A stretch of DNA of 64,000 nucleotides from Clostridium ljungdahlii DSM 13528 (GCF_000143685.1 NC_014328.1:4340001-4404000); one strand, 5' to 3'; shown: positions 35,939 to 44,000, numbered from the stretch's first letter. The notes: a model not told the origin generated them from the sequence alone. Made by a program: numbers and translations.

Positions 35939-37306
35939 CTAAACATTATTTCTAAATCGTATAGTAAATATGGATCCTTTGCCTACTTCACTTTGAGCTT
36001 CAATAGAAGCTGAATGTAGAGTTAAAATATCCTTTACTATGGTTAATCCGATTCCGCTTCCTTCAATTTTATTTCTGCTTTTATCTCCCCTATACAGCCT
36101 TTCAAATATAAAAGGTAAATCTTCTTTGCTAATTCCAATTCCATTGTCTCTTATACTAACAACAATACTTTCTTTATCTCTAGTTAAATTAACCCAAACT
36201 TTTCCTCCATAATCTGAAAATTTTACTGCGTTAGATAAAAGATTAATAAATACCTGTTTTAATTTGTCTGCATCACCTACTATACTATAGTCCTTATCCG
36301 GTCTTATATTATACACTAACTCTATACTTTTCTCTTTTAATGCAATTGAAAAGCCATCACATACTGCAGATAACAATTCATCTAATAAGATCTTCTCTTT
36401 ATTAACAGAAATTGTCTCTGATTCAAATTCTTTTAGGGTATTTAGGTTATTTAAAAGCTTTCCAAACCTGATAACTTCATCATTTAAACCTATTAACTGT
36501 TCTGTATTTACCGGAAAAATTCCGTCAATCATGGCTTCTAAGTTATTTTGAAGAACATTAAGTGGAGTTCTTATTTCATGTGATATATCAGAAACTAGCC
36601 TTTTTCTTAATAAATCTTGATGATTAAGTTTTTCTCCTAACGTATTTATACTGCTTTTAAGCTTTTCAATCTCTAATATGTCTGTATCTACATTAGTTTT
36701 AGAATTATAATCTCCATTAGATAGCTTTACTGATACATTTGATACTTCTCTAATTGGTACTGAAAACTGCTTTGAAATATACAGGCTGATAATTATTACA
36801 ATAAGAAGACTTAAAAAAATACTAGCAATAATTCCTTTGTTAATGGATAATTTAAAATTTACATCATCAGCGGATAATAATACTGAAGAATATTGACCTA
36901 TCTGTACATATCCAACAACATCACCATTATATTTAATTGGGAAACTATTTGTAGTAAAAACTCCACTTTTACCATCTAAGGATTTAAAATGTTCTTTTTC
37001 TTTAATATCATTTGGATCCATCATCCAAACCAACTTTTTATTTGAATCTAAAAGAGTTATGCAGTAATTGCTCATATATGCCTCATGCTTCATTTCACTT
37101 CCTGAAGCTGCTGTCCATTTTTTATCTCTTTTATAAACCTCTTGGAAATACTGTACTATTCTATCATTTCTTTTATTCTGGTTGTTCACCATATATTCAC
37201 TAAATTTATTATTTATTGTGATATTTACAAAGATAGCAGTTAATACTACAGCTAATATAGAACAAGCTAAAATTATAATGCTTAGCTTTCGCCTAATACT
37301 ATACAT
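35939..37306 (-). CDS. Membrane histidine kinase with external sensor domain
   Basis: 455 residues from the ATG at 37306, which overlaps the regulator stop as TGATG, with GGTGGTGA in front. Membrane helices at ~9-30 and ~158-180 enclose a ~125-residue external sensor of unknown ligand (PAS-like, WMMDPNDIKEKEHF). A HAMP linker (VPIREVSNVSVKLSNGDY), the H-box SDISHEIRTPL, N-box INLLSNAVKFSD and G-boxes DNGIGI / GSGIGLTIV follow. Partner of the OmpR regulator. It is a candidate sensor of redox, metal or quinone state for the surrounding regulon. Confidence 0.9.
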   Translation of the reverse strand: MYSIRRKLSIIILACSILAVVLTAIFVNITINNKFSEYMVNNQNKRNDRIVQYFQEVYKRDKKWTAASGSEMKHEAYMSNYCITLLDSNKKLVWMMDPNDIKEKEHFKSLDGKSGVFTTNSFPIKYNGDVVGYVQIGQYSSVLLSADDVNFKLSINKGIIASIFLSLLIVIIISLYISKQFSVPIREVSNVSVKLSNGDYNSKTNVDTDILEIEKLKSSINTLGEKLNHQDLLRKRLVSDISHEIRTPLNVLQNNLEAMIDGIFPVNTEQLIGLNDEVIRFGKLLNNLNTLKEFESETISVNKEKILLDELLSAVCDGFSIALKEKSIELVYNIRPDKDYSIVGDADKLKQVFINLLSNAVKFSDYGGKVWVNLTRDKESIVVSIRDNGIGISKEDLPFIFERLYRGDKSRNKIEGSGIGLTIVKDILTLHSASIEAQSEVGKGSIFTIRFRNNV

Positions 37307-37989
37307 CAATTGTCACCACCAAACTTATATCCTAGTCTAGTAACTGTCAAAATATACTTAGGACTTTTACTGTCTTCTTCTATTTTTTTCCTTATGTTTT
37401 TTATATGAACATCTACAGTCCTGTCAAACCCCTCAAAATCCATACCAAAAACCCTATCTATTAATTGTTCTCTAGTAAGAACTTTTCCTTTATTTATTGC
37501 AAGAACATATAAAATATCAAATTCATTAGGAGTAAGGGATATTTCTTGTCCTTTAACTTTTATAATTCTACTATCTTTATAAATTTGGATATTTCCATTA
37601 TCTAAAGATAAAACTGAAATGTTATTTGCCCCTAACCTTCTGAATAAAGAATTAACTCTGGCAACCAGTTCTCTTGGACTAAAAGGTTTAACTAAATACT
37701 CATCTGCACCTGTATTAAGCCCCTCTATTCTGTCTTCTAATGCAGATTTAGCAGTAACCATAAATATATGCACATCAGACTTATCTCTTATAATTTTACA
37801 TATTTCCTCTCCTTGAATATCCGGCAGCATTAGATCAAGTATTATTAAGCTAAATTCAATTGAATCAAAGAGTTCTAAAGCTTTTAGTCCAGTTGTTGAT
37901 GTATATACTTCATAACCTTCCTTTTCTAAATATGCCTTTTGAATATTAGATACCTTTTCCTCATCTTCTACTATCAAAACTTTATTCAT
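37306..37989 (-). CDS. OmpR-family response regulator, candidate controller of the Fix/quinone regulon
   Basis: 227 residues from the ATG at 37989, with GAGGTGAG upstream; a longer frame to 38043 lacks a ribosome site. Receiver domain: EDEEKV acidic cluster, LIILDLMLPDIQG phospho-Asp, KPFSPRELVARV lysine. The C-terminal winged helix ends VTRLGYKFGG. It is divergent from the menA-like gene, whose promoter carries the repeated element. OmpR proteins bind 11-base-period direct repeats overlapping the -35 region, exactly the layout of all five elements. The assignment is inference from position. Confidence 0.9.
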   Translation of the reverse strand: MNKVLIVEDEEKVSNIQKAYLEKEGYEVYTSTTGLKALELFDSIEFSLIILDLMLPDIQGEEICKIIRDKSDVHIFMVTAKSALEDRIEGLNTGADEYLVKPFSPRELVARVNSLFRRLGANNISVLSLDNGNIQIYKDSRIIKVKGQEISLTPNEFDILYVLAINKGKVLTREQLIDRVFGMDFEGFDRTVDVHIKNIRKKIEEDSKSPKYILTVTRLGYKFGGDN

Positions 37990-38141
37990 GTTACTCACCT
38001 CAATTTTGTATTGTAAAAAACTAATTCTATTATTAATTCTCATAATAGCTGAATTTTATAAAGATTATATGTAGATTGTAGAATTATATAAAATCTATAG
38101 TAATCTCTTATTTAGCTGCACTCCAAAATTGCCCCTAGGAA

Positions 38142-38175
38142 TCTTTATAAAATCTTCACATCGTTAATTTATAGT
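38142..38175 (+). promoter_or_regulatory. Regulon promoter element 3 (menA-like operon)
   Basis: TCTTTA-N5-TCTTCA-N11-TATAGT, about 85 bases before the prenyltransferase start, in the divergent region next to the two-component genes. Confidence 0.78.
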
Positions 38176-38259
38176 ATGTATAAAGCAAAAATTTAAATCG
38201 ACTGCTTTTTAAAAGTACTATAAAATTAATAGTTACAAATATATTTAGGGGGATACGTG

Positions 38260-39156
38260 ATGAAACAAAAATTTAAAATATGGTTAATGGCTGCAAGGCC
38301 TTTTTCATTAACTGCTTCTATAATTCCAGTTACAATAGGTGCTATATTTGCTGCAAAGGAATCAAAATTTCAGTTTATATACTACCTGATTTCCTTATTA
38401 GCTGCTGTACTTTTGCAAGCCTCATCAAATATGATTAATGACTATGATGATTTTATTAACAAAGTTGATACCAAGGAATCTGGATCTTCTAGTGGTATTA
38501 TTTTTGAAAATTTATTGACTTCTGAAGAACTCCTTAAAGGAGGACGCTTAGTTTTAGCTTTAGGATGTATACTCGGACTATTTTTAGCTTTTCAAAAAGG
38601 GGGTTTTATTCTAATTCTAGGTACTATAGGAGCTTTAAGTGGTTATTTTTATACCGGAAAGCCACTTATTCTAAAATACAGAGGCTTAGGTGCCCCTTTA
38701 ATATTTATGATCTTTGGGCCCCTAATGACACTCGGTGGATACTTTGTTCAAGTTCAGAGAATTAATATAAACGTACTTCTGTTATCTATACCAATTGGGC
38801 TTTTAACTACAGCTATTTTACACGCAAATGATATTAGGGATATTTATCATGATAAAAAAGCTGGAATAAAAACTCTATCTATAATGACTGGAAAAACTAA
38901 TGCCTGCTATATTTATTATGGCTTAGTTTATTTATCCTATATTTCTGTTTTAGCTATGACTTATTACAGAGTTACCCCTATTTGGAGTTTACTTTGTCTA
39001 ATTACATTGCCAACAGCATTGAAAAATATCAATAAATTGCGTATTTCTAATAGATCTAATTCTAAACTCGCTACCCTTGATCAGGAAACAGCAAAACTAC
39101 AGGGACAATTTGGAGTTATCCTTATTATTTCAATACTATTTTCTTATATAAGATAA
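38260..39156 (+). CDS. menA: UbiA-family prenyltransferase (MenA-like)
   Basis: 298 residues from the ATG at 38260, which has GGGGG seven bases upstream. About eight or nine membrane helices. UbiA Asp-rich motifs: NMINDYDDFINKVD (first, N-x3-D-x3-D type) and DIRDIYHDKKAGIKTL (second). The N-terminal KIWLMAARPFSLTASIIPVTIG matches MenA, which attaches a prenyl chain to 1,4-dihydroxy-2-naphthoate to give demethylmenaquinone. The genes making that naphthoate are not in the window. It is first in an operon with the CPBP protease, downstream of promoter element 3. Confidence 0.87.
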   Translation: MKQKFKIWLMAARPFSLTASIIPVTIGAIFAAKESKFQFIYYLISLLAAVLLQASSNMINDYDDFINKVDTKESGSSSGIIFENLLTSEELLKGGRLVLALGCILGLFLAFQKGGFILILGTIGALSGYFYTGKPLILKYRGLGAPLIFMIFGPLMTLGGYFVQVQRININVLLLSIPIGLLTTAILHANDIRDIYHDKKAGIKTLSIMTGKTNACYIYYGLVYLSYISVLAMTYYRVTPIWSLLCLITLPTALKNINKLRISNRSNSKLATLDQETAKLQGQFGVILIISILFSYIR

Positions 39157-39171
39157 ACGGAGGTATTACTC

Positions 39172-39792
39172 TTGAACAATAAAAACTATAAATATTTAAC
39201 TTTTACATTGTTTGCAGCAGCAATCTTATGGTATCTAATGTTTGTTATAAAGCCCTTTAACTTTTGGATAGAAATGAGTGGATCGATATTACTATTAATA
39301 TTAATGGCATTCTTTGGTGATAGAGATATATTCCACTTTGGGAAAATAGAACCGAGGCATATTTTAATTGGAATACTCTCAGCAATAGCCTTGTACGGAA
39401 TATTTTATGTAGGAAATATTATATCAGGATACTTATTCCCATTTAAGGATACTCAAATTTCATCAGTTTATAGTAATAAATCAAATGCTAACTTAGCACT
39501 AATAGGATTGCTACTATTTTTTATAATTGGTCCAGGTGAAGAACTATACTGGAGAGGCTTTATACAAAATACTTTAGGTAAAGAATTTGGAGAAAACAAA
39601 GGATATTTATTTTCAGTTTTATTATATGCAGCTGTGCATATTGTTACAGGCAACTTTATGCTAATTATAGCAGCTTTGGTATGTGGATTATTCTGGGGAT
39701 GGCTTTATAAAAAAGAGAAGAGTTTGATACCAGTAATTATCTCCCACGCTATTTGGGATTTAACAATATTCGTTTTGCTTCCACTAATGTAA
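39172..39792 (+). CDS. CPBP/CAAX-type intramembrane metalloprotease
   Basis: 206 residues from TTG with GGAGGT eight bases upstream. Six or more membrane helices. CPBP motif 1 GEELYWRGFIQNTLG (the EExxxR pattern), motif 2 AAVHIVTG with the metal His, and motif 3 SHAIWDLTIF (HxxxD/N). It lies 15 bases after menA and probably shares its transcript. Family members cut membrane proteins or peptides; its role in a quinone operon is unclear. Confidence 0.85.
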   Translation: MNNKNYKYLTFTLFAAAILWYLMFVIKPFNFWIEMSGSILLLILMAFFGDRDIFHFGKIEPRHILIGILSAIALYGIFYVGNIISGYLFPFKDTQISSVYSNKSNANLALIGLLLFFIIGPGEELYWRGFIQNTLGKEFGENKGYLFSVLLYAAVHIVTGNFMLIIAALVCGLFWGWLYKKEKSLIPVIISHAIWDLTIFVLLPLM

Positions 39793-39850
39793 TTTTTTTA
39801 GCTATATATAGGACAATATCCCAATAATCAATTTTTATAGTTTTTTAATT

Positions 39851-39884
39851 TCTTCACAACTTCTTTATATGTAGGCTATATAAT
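39851..39884 (+). promoter_or_regulatory. Regulon promoter element 4 (22-codon ORF and menG-like gene)
   Basis: TCTTCA-N5-TCTTTA-N11-TATAAT. The predicted transcript starts near 39891, about 50 bases before the small ORF. Confidence 0.8.
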
Positions 39885-39942
39885 TCAAATAAAATAAAAA
39901 TTATTTTATAAATTTAGAAAAAGTAATTTGGAGGTATATATT

Positions 39943-40011
39943 ATGAATTGTCATGAAGATAACAAAGAAAAACAAGGAACTCATAAACATATTAAAAAGT
40001 TCTCTTCTTAA
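39943..40011 (+). CDS. 22-residue His/Lys-rich peptide
   Basis: ATG with a very strong GGAGGT site, encoding a peptide that opens MNCHEDNKEKQG and ends HKHIKKFSS. It resembles the soluble head of small Cys/His membrane proteins found near copper genes, but stops before any membrane helix. It is the first frame on the transcript from promoter element 4, so it may be a metal-responsive leader, a truncated gene or a real peptide. Confidence 0.45.
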   Translation: MNCHEDNKEKQGTHKHIKKFSS

Positions 40012-40063
40012 AAAATAATTGTAGAATATAATAAATTTAATTAAGAAAGAAGGTATACTGGAC

Positions 40064-40768
40064 ATGGTGAACAATTCCTTAGAAGTACAAAACATTTTCT
40101 CATCTATCGCAAAAAAGTATGATAGATTGAATTCAATTCTAACCTTTAATATAGATAAACTCTGGAGAAAAAAAGCTATAAAAGTGTGTGATCTAAAAGT
40201 GGATAGCAAAGTTTTAGATTTATGCTGTGGTACAGGACAGATGATTAATTATGCTTGCAGGGAAGTAGGGAAAAATACTGAAGTTATAGGACTTGATTTC
40301 AATCAAGAAATGATTGATGTTGGATATAAAAGACTTAACCAAAACATAAAGGCTTATAATTTTAAATTAATAAAAGGTAACGTTTTAGAATTACCTTTTG
40401 AAGATAACAGTTTTCACTGTGTAACAATCGCCTTTGGTCTTAGAAATATTAAGGATAAAAATAGAGCTCTATCAGAAATGTATAGAGTCTTGAAGCCTGG
40501 AGGAAAATTAGTTTGCCTTGAGCTATCCTGTCCAGAACTTTCTATTCTTAAAGAGCTTCATTCAGCATATTTGACTTTTGTTCTACCTACTATTGGTTAC
40601 ATAGGTACAAAAGACAAAGGAGCATATACCTATCTTATGGATTCTGTAAAAAACTTTATTTCTAAAAAGAAATTAAAGCTTTTATTTGATACTGCTGGTT
40701 TTATAAGTACTGGATATACATCTTTAACTGGTGGAATTGCTTCAGTTCATTACGGAGTCAAAAAATAG
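40064..40768 (+). CDS. menG: UbiE/MenG-type quinone C-methyltransferase
   Basis: 234 residues. SAM-binding motif VLDLCCGTGQMINYA (about 49-63), then VIGLDFNQEM, and the UbiE signature IAFGLRNIKDKNRALSEMYR (about 124-143) with VLKPGGKLVCLELS. The C-terminal KLLFDTAGF and final SVHYGVKK also match. It methylates the quinone ring in the last step of menaquinone synthesis. Transcribed from promoter element 4 behind the 22-codon ORF; a strong terminator follows. Confidence 0.9.
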   Translation: MVNNSLEVQNIFSSIAKKYDRLNSILTFNIDKLWRKKAIKVCDLKVDSKVLDLCCGTGQMINYACREVGKNTEVIGLDFNQEMIDVGYKRLNQNIKAYNFKLIKGNVLELPFEDNSFHCVTIAFGLRNIKDKNRALSEMYRVLKPGGKLVCLELSCPELSILKELHSAYLTFVLPTIGYIGTKDKGAYTYLMDSVKNFISKKKLKLLFDTAGFISTGYTSLTGGIASVHYGVKK

Positions 40769-40811
40769 ATTCTATAGAAATATTACATTAAATTGATTTG
40801 TAGTTAGATTA

Positions 40812-40856
40812 AAAACCCGAATTTAGTTATAACATTCATGACTAAATTCGGGTTTT
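40812..40856 (+). terminator. Terminator after the menG-like gene
   Basis: AAAACCCGAATTTAGT pairs perfectly with ACTAAATTCGGGTTTT over a 13-base loop. It separates the menG unit from promoter element 5. Confidence 0.88.
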
Positions 40857-40891
40857 AACTTATTTAATAGTTTTTTTAATTTTAAAGTATA

Positions 40892-40925
40892 TCTTCATAT
40901 TTTCTTCACAGCAAATTTCTATAAT
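40892..40925 (+). promoter_or_regulatory. Regulon promoter element 5 (polyprenyl synthase - FixH-like - polyferredoxin operon)
   Basis: TCTTCA-N5-TCTTCA-N11-TATAAT, identical in all defined positions to element 1 on the other strand 7 kb away. Confidence 0.82.
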
Positions 40926-41000
40926 AACAATTGTAAATAAGATATAAAAAAATTAATTATCCATTAACTTACTTAATTAAAATATACAGGAGGTGAAAGA

Positions 41001-41825
41001 ATGAACTTCGATGGAATTTCAATTCCAATAATAAAAGAACTTAATCAACTTGAGTTAGAGTTAAAAAATATTGCATCAAAATTAGATTCTACTGTTACAC
41101 AAGATATTTTTACCTACTTTTTTTCAATTCCAGGTAAAAGACTAAGACCTACATTAACATTTTTATCTGCAGGTGCTATTAGTAGCGAGCTTACTTCATC
41201 TGCAAAACACAACTTAATTCAGTTGTCAATAAGCTTAGAGCTTATTCACAGCGCTAGTCTAATTCATGATGATATCATAGATGGTGACTTACTAAGACGT
41301 GGTCAGAAAACCTTAAATAAGACCTTTGGAAATAAAATAGCAGTACTTGCCGGTGATGCTTTGTACTCAAGGGCCTTTACTATTTTCTCAGATACTCTGC
41401 CAAGAGAATTTGCGCAGGTAATGGGCAGAGTTACTGAATCAATGTCTGTAGCTGAAATATTAAATGCTAACAATCCCTCTCCCGATCGTGAAACCTATTT
41501 TAAAATCATCTTAGGAAAAACAGCATCTTTCATGAGCGCTTGTTGTAGGCTTGGTGGCAGCATAGCTTATGCCCCTTACGAAGAGTCTAATATGCTTTCT
41601 AAATACGGTGAAAACCTTGGTATGGCATATCAAATACTGGATGATTATATCGATGAGGATCCCGTTGCAATGAAAAATGTAACTATTGAAGAGGGATTTG
41701 AATTTGCATATAATGCCAAAGCTTCTATTGAAAATTTAAAAGACTCAGCATACAAACAAAGCTTAATAATGTTAGTAGACTATGTTTTAGATTTTTATAG
41801 TCCTAAGGTAGAGAATACATTATAG
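41001..41825 (+). CDS. Polyprenyl diphosphate synthase (HepT/IspB-like)
   Basis: 274 residues, somewhat shorter than the usual ~320. It has PGKRLRPTLTF (substrate-binding), first Asp-rich motif LIHDDIIDGDLLRRG, GKTASFMSACCRLG and second Asp-rich motif YQILDDYIDEDP. It makes the isoprenoid tail for a quinone. The C-terminus is reduced after the second motif, where typical enzymes have a further ~60 residues, so activity or chain length may differ. GGAGGTGA precedes the ATG. The stop overlaps a small downstream ORF. Confidence 0.85.
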   Translation: MNFDGISIPIIKELNQLELELKNIASKLDSTVTQDIFTYFFSIPGKRLRPTLTFLSAGAISSELTSSAKHNLIQLSISLELIHSASLIHDDIIDGDLLRRGQKTLNKTFGNKIAVLAGDALYSRAFTIFSDTLPREFAQVMGRVTESMSVAEILNANNPSPDRETYFKIILGKTASFMSACCRLGGSIAYAPYEESNMLSKYGENLGMAYQILDDYIDEDPVAMKNVTIEEGFEFAYNAKASIENLKDSAYKQSLIMLVDYVLDFYSPKVENTL

Positions 41826-41944
41826 TGACTATTCTACTTATGGCTGCTGGAGCAAATGCCTATATATTTGGCCTTGATAGATTTATTTTACCTAAGTTAG
41901 TCAAGCTTTTTAATAAAAATTCTAATATAAAAACGGTGACATAA
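41825..41944 (+). CDS. 39-residue membrane peptide coupled to the polyprenyl synthase gene
   Basis: GTG overlaps the upstream stop (TAGTG). The frame encodes MTILLMAAGANAYIFGLDRF, then a short run ending IKTVT. One hydrophobic stretch is followed by a basic tail; the AGANAYIFGLDRF part recalls the last helix of DoxX-like proteins. It could be a remnant or a small partner of the polyferredoxin. Overlap and position in the operon favour translation. Confidence 0.5.
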   Translation: MTILLMAAGANAYIFGLDRFILPKLVKLFNKNSNIKTVT

Positions 41945-42010
41945 TTTTGTTAATGTTAGCAGCCCTAAAAGACAAAAACATTAAACTAATTGTAAAGGAA
42001 GGTATTTAAA

Positions 42011-42547
42011 ATGAAAAACAAACTAATTAAAAAACTATCAATTATTTCAGCTCTAGTTCTAACTTTATCTACATCGGTATTAGCTGATGGCAGCGGAAAA
42101 ATGATAGAAAAAAACATTGATGGAGTTAAAGCAACTCTTATGCTAACAGGAGATAAAGCTAAAACCGGTGATAATGAGTTAACATTAAAACTATCTGATG
42201 ATAAAGATAGGCCAATAAATAACGCTGATGTAAAAGTATCTGCAGAAATGGATAAAGGCAGTATGGGTGATATGAATATGGGTGACTCTAAAGCTGAAAC
42301 TATCCAATTCCAAAAAGGCCATGAAGATGGTGAATATGTTGGAACTGTAAAACTTAGTGATAAAGGTACATGGAAAGTTAAAACAAGCTTTATGACAAAT
42401 GCTGGAGAGAAGATGGCTGATTTTGATGTTGATGTAGCAAGTTCTGGACCTAACTTACTTGTCGTTGGAGGCTTTTTAGTAGTAGCTGCCTTAATTATAA
42501 TAACTGCCGGGATATCAAAGAAAAGTAAGAAGGCCGTAAAATCATAG
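42011..42547 (+). CDS. FixH/YtkA-like exported, membrane-anchored protein
   Basis: 178 residues. A signal peptide (about 8-25, cleavage near LADG), an Ig-like FixH/YtkA domain (about 35-145; DGVKATLMLTGDKAKTGDNE, then MSFMT-like KTSFMTNAGEKMADF) with a Met/Asp-rich loop (MDKGSMGDMNMGDS) that could bind copper, then a C-terminal membrane anchor (about 148-170) and basic tail. FixH-like proteins accompany FixG/CcoG. It lies 18 bases before the polyferredoxin gene. Confidence 0.8.
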   Translation: MKNKLIKKLSIISALVLTLSTSVLADGSGKMIEKNIDGVKATLMLTGDKAKTGDNELTLKLSDDKDRPINNADVKVSAEMDKGSMGDMNMGDSKAETIQFQKGHEDGEYVGTVKLSDKGTWKVKTSFMTNAGEKMADFDVDVASSGPNLLVVGGFLVVAALIIITAGISKKSKKAVKS

Positions 42548-42565
42548 AAAGTGAGGTAATATTTT

Positions 42566-43960
42566 GTGTCAGAAAAAAAGAAAACTAAAATTGATGAAGA
42601 AAAAGCATACTCATCAGATGATAAAAACCTTTTAGACAACAAAAAATTTGCAAGCTTTATGAAGAGTAAATGGTATCCTGGTGTTTTTCAATGGCCAGTA
42701 GCAATAGTATTTGCATTTATAGTTTATCAACTTTTATTCGGTTCTACAAGTGCCCATGATAACTTTGGTACCGCTGCAACTTGGGTATTATGGTGGCCTC
42801 TACTTCCAATTATAATATTATTGTTAGGTAGATTTTGGTGTACAATCTGCCCTTTTGGGACACTTAATGATCTAGTTCAAAAATTTGTTGGTAATAATCA
42901 TCCTGTACCTAAATTTCTAAAAAAATATGGAATTTGGATTATCGATGCAATATTCATCTTAATTACGTGGAGCGACCATATTTTCGGTGTTGTTGAATCA
43001 CCAAGGGGCTCCGGTAACCTTCTATTACTAATTACTCTAGGTGTAATTGCTTCCGGTGCTATATTTGAACGTAGAACTTGGTGTAGATACGTTTGTTTTT
43101 TAGGAGGATTGTCTGCTAACTATACTAGAGCAGGTATGATGGAACTTAGAGCTACTCCTGAAAAATGTGCTAAATGTAATGTTGCCGCTTGTTACAAAGG
43201 AAGTAATAAAGCAGCAGGATGTCCTATGTTTGAATTTCCGAGAATTATGGATACTAACGCAGAATGTAATTTCTGCGGAAACTGTGTGAAAAGTTGTCCA
43301 AATAACTCTATTAAAATATCAAGGCGTGTACCTACTAGAGAATTATGGTTTATCCGTAAACCTAAACTTGAAGAGTCCTTTCTTGCTATTGTAATTATGG
43401 GTATAGTATTTGTGCAGAACATCACTATGCTTAATATATGGGAACCTATATTAAATTGGCTTGAAAAAGCTGCTGGTACAGATAGCTACTATGTAACCTT
43501 CACTATAACCTTTGCTATAGCAATGCTAATTCCTATAGTAATGTTAGCAACAACAGGGCTAATTGCTAAAAAGTTTAATGGAGATTCTGTCAAACAAAAC
43601 TTTGCTAAATTCGGATATGCTATTATACCACTAGATATGGCTGCCCATATAGCTCATAACCTTTTCCATCTACTAGCAGAAGGGAAATCAATTCTCTATG
43701 CTTTTGTGGGGTTATTTGGAATTGAAATGCAAGGTTCAACAGCAATATTGGATACTCCAACAATACAAACTCTTCAATATATCCTAATTGTTCTTGGAAC
43801 TATAGGTTCAATATACACTGCATATAGACTTGCTAAAAATAATTATGGTGGTAAGAGTAGTAAGTCCCTAGGAACTTCAATAGTATATGGCATTTTAATA
43901 CTGATATTAGGTATTATAAACATAATACTATTCATGCTTCCAATGGCAATGCGTATGTAA
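42566..43960 (+). CDS. Membrane polyferredoxin, CcoG/FixG-NapH-NosR type
   Basis: 464 residues from GTG, with GAGG upstream. Around eight membrane helices. Helix-linked cysteine motifs CTICPFG (C92, C95) and CRYVCFLGG (C173, C177) are typical of NapH/CcoG quinol-linked proteins. Cytoplasmic ferredoxin clusters: C201, C204, C209, C219 and C234, C237, C240, C244. An extra C-terminal helical part holds histidines (MAAHIAHNLFHLLAEG) that might bind haem or metal. CcoG reduces copper for cbb3 oxidase; NapH/NosR take electrons from quinol. No oxidase or reductase gene is nearby. It closes the operon from element 5. Confidence 0.87.
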   Translation: MSEKKKTKIDEEKAYSSDDKNLLDNKKFASFMKSKWYPGVFQWPVAIVFAFIVYQLLFGSTSAHDNFGTAATWVLWWPLLPIIILLLGRFWCTICPFGTLNDLVQKFVGNNHPVPKFLKKYGIWIIDAIFILITWSDHIFGVVESPRGSGNLLLLITLGVIASGAIFERRTWCRYVCFLGGLSANYTRAGMMELRATPEKCAKCNVAACYKGSNKAAGCPMFEFPRIMDTNAECNFCGNCVKSCPNNSIKISRRVPTRELWFIRKPKLEESFLAIVIMGIVFVQNITMLNIWEPILNWLEKAAGTDSYYVTFTITFAIAMLIPIVMLATTGLIAKKFNGDSVKQNFAKFGYAIIPLDMAAHIAHNLFHLLAEGKSILYAFVGLFGIEMQGSTAILDTPTIQTLQYILIVLGTIGSIYTAYRLAKNNYGGKSSKSLGTSIVYGILILILGIINIILFMLPMAMRM

Positions 43961-43966
43961 CTTAGA

Positions 43967-44000
43967 TGCTGTCAGAAAACATTTTTCTGATAGCATTTTC
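43967..44000 (+). terminator. Terminator of the polyferredoxin operon
   Basis: GCTGTCAGAAAA pairs with TTTTCTGATAGC (one G-T pair) and is followed by ATTTTCTTC, seven bases after the stop codon. Confidence 0.85.

Noticed and set aside
38044..38100. A sixth regulon element in front of the two-component genes themselves
   Set aside because: TCTACA copies occur on the reverse strand there, but the 11-base period and 11-base gap to a -10 are not met.
41986..42642. 218-codon reverse-strand frame over the FixH-like gene
   Set aside because: Ser/Phe/Leu-rich mirror of a well-supported forward gene with signal peptide and anchor; no start signals of its own.
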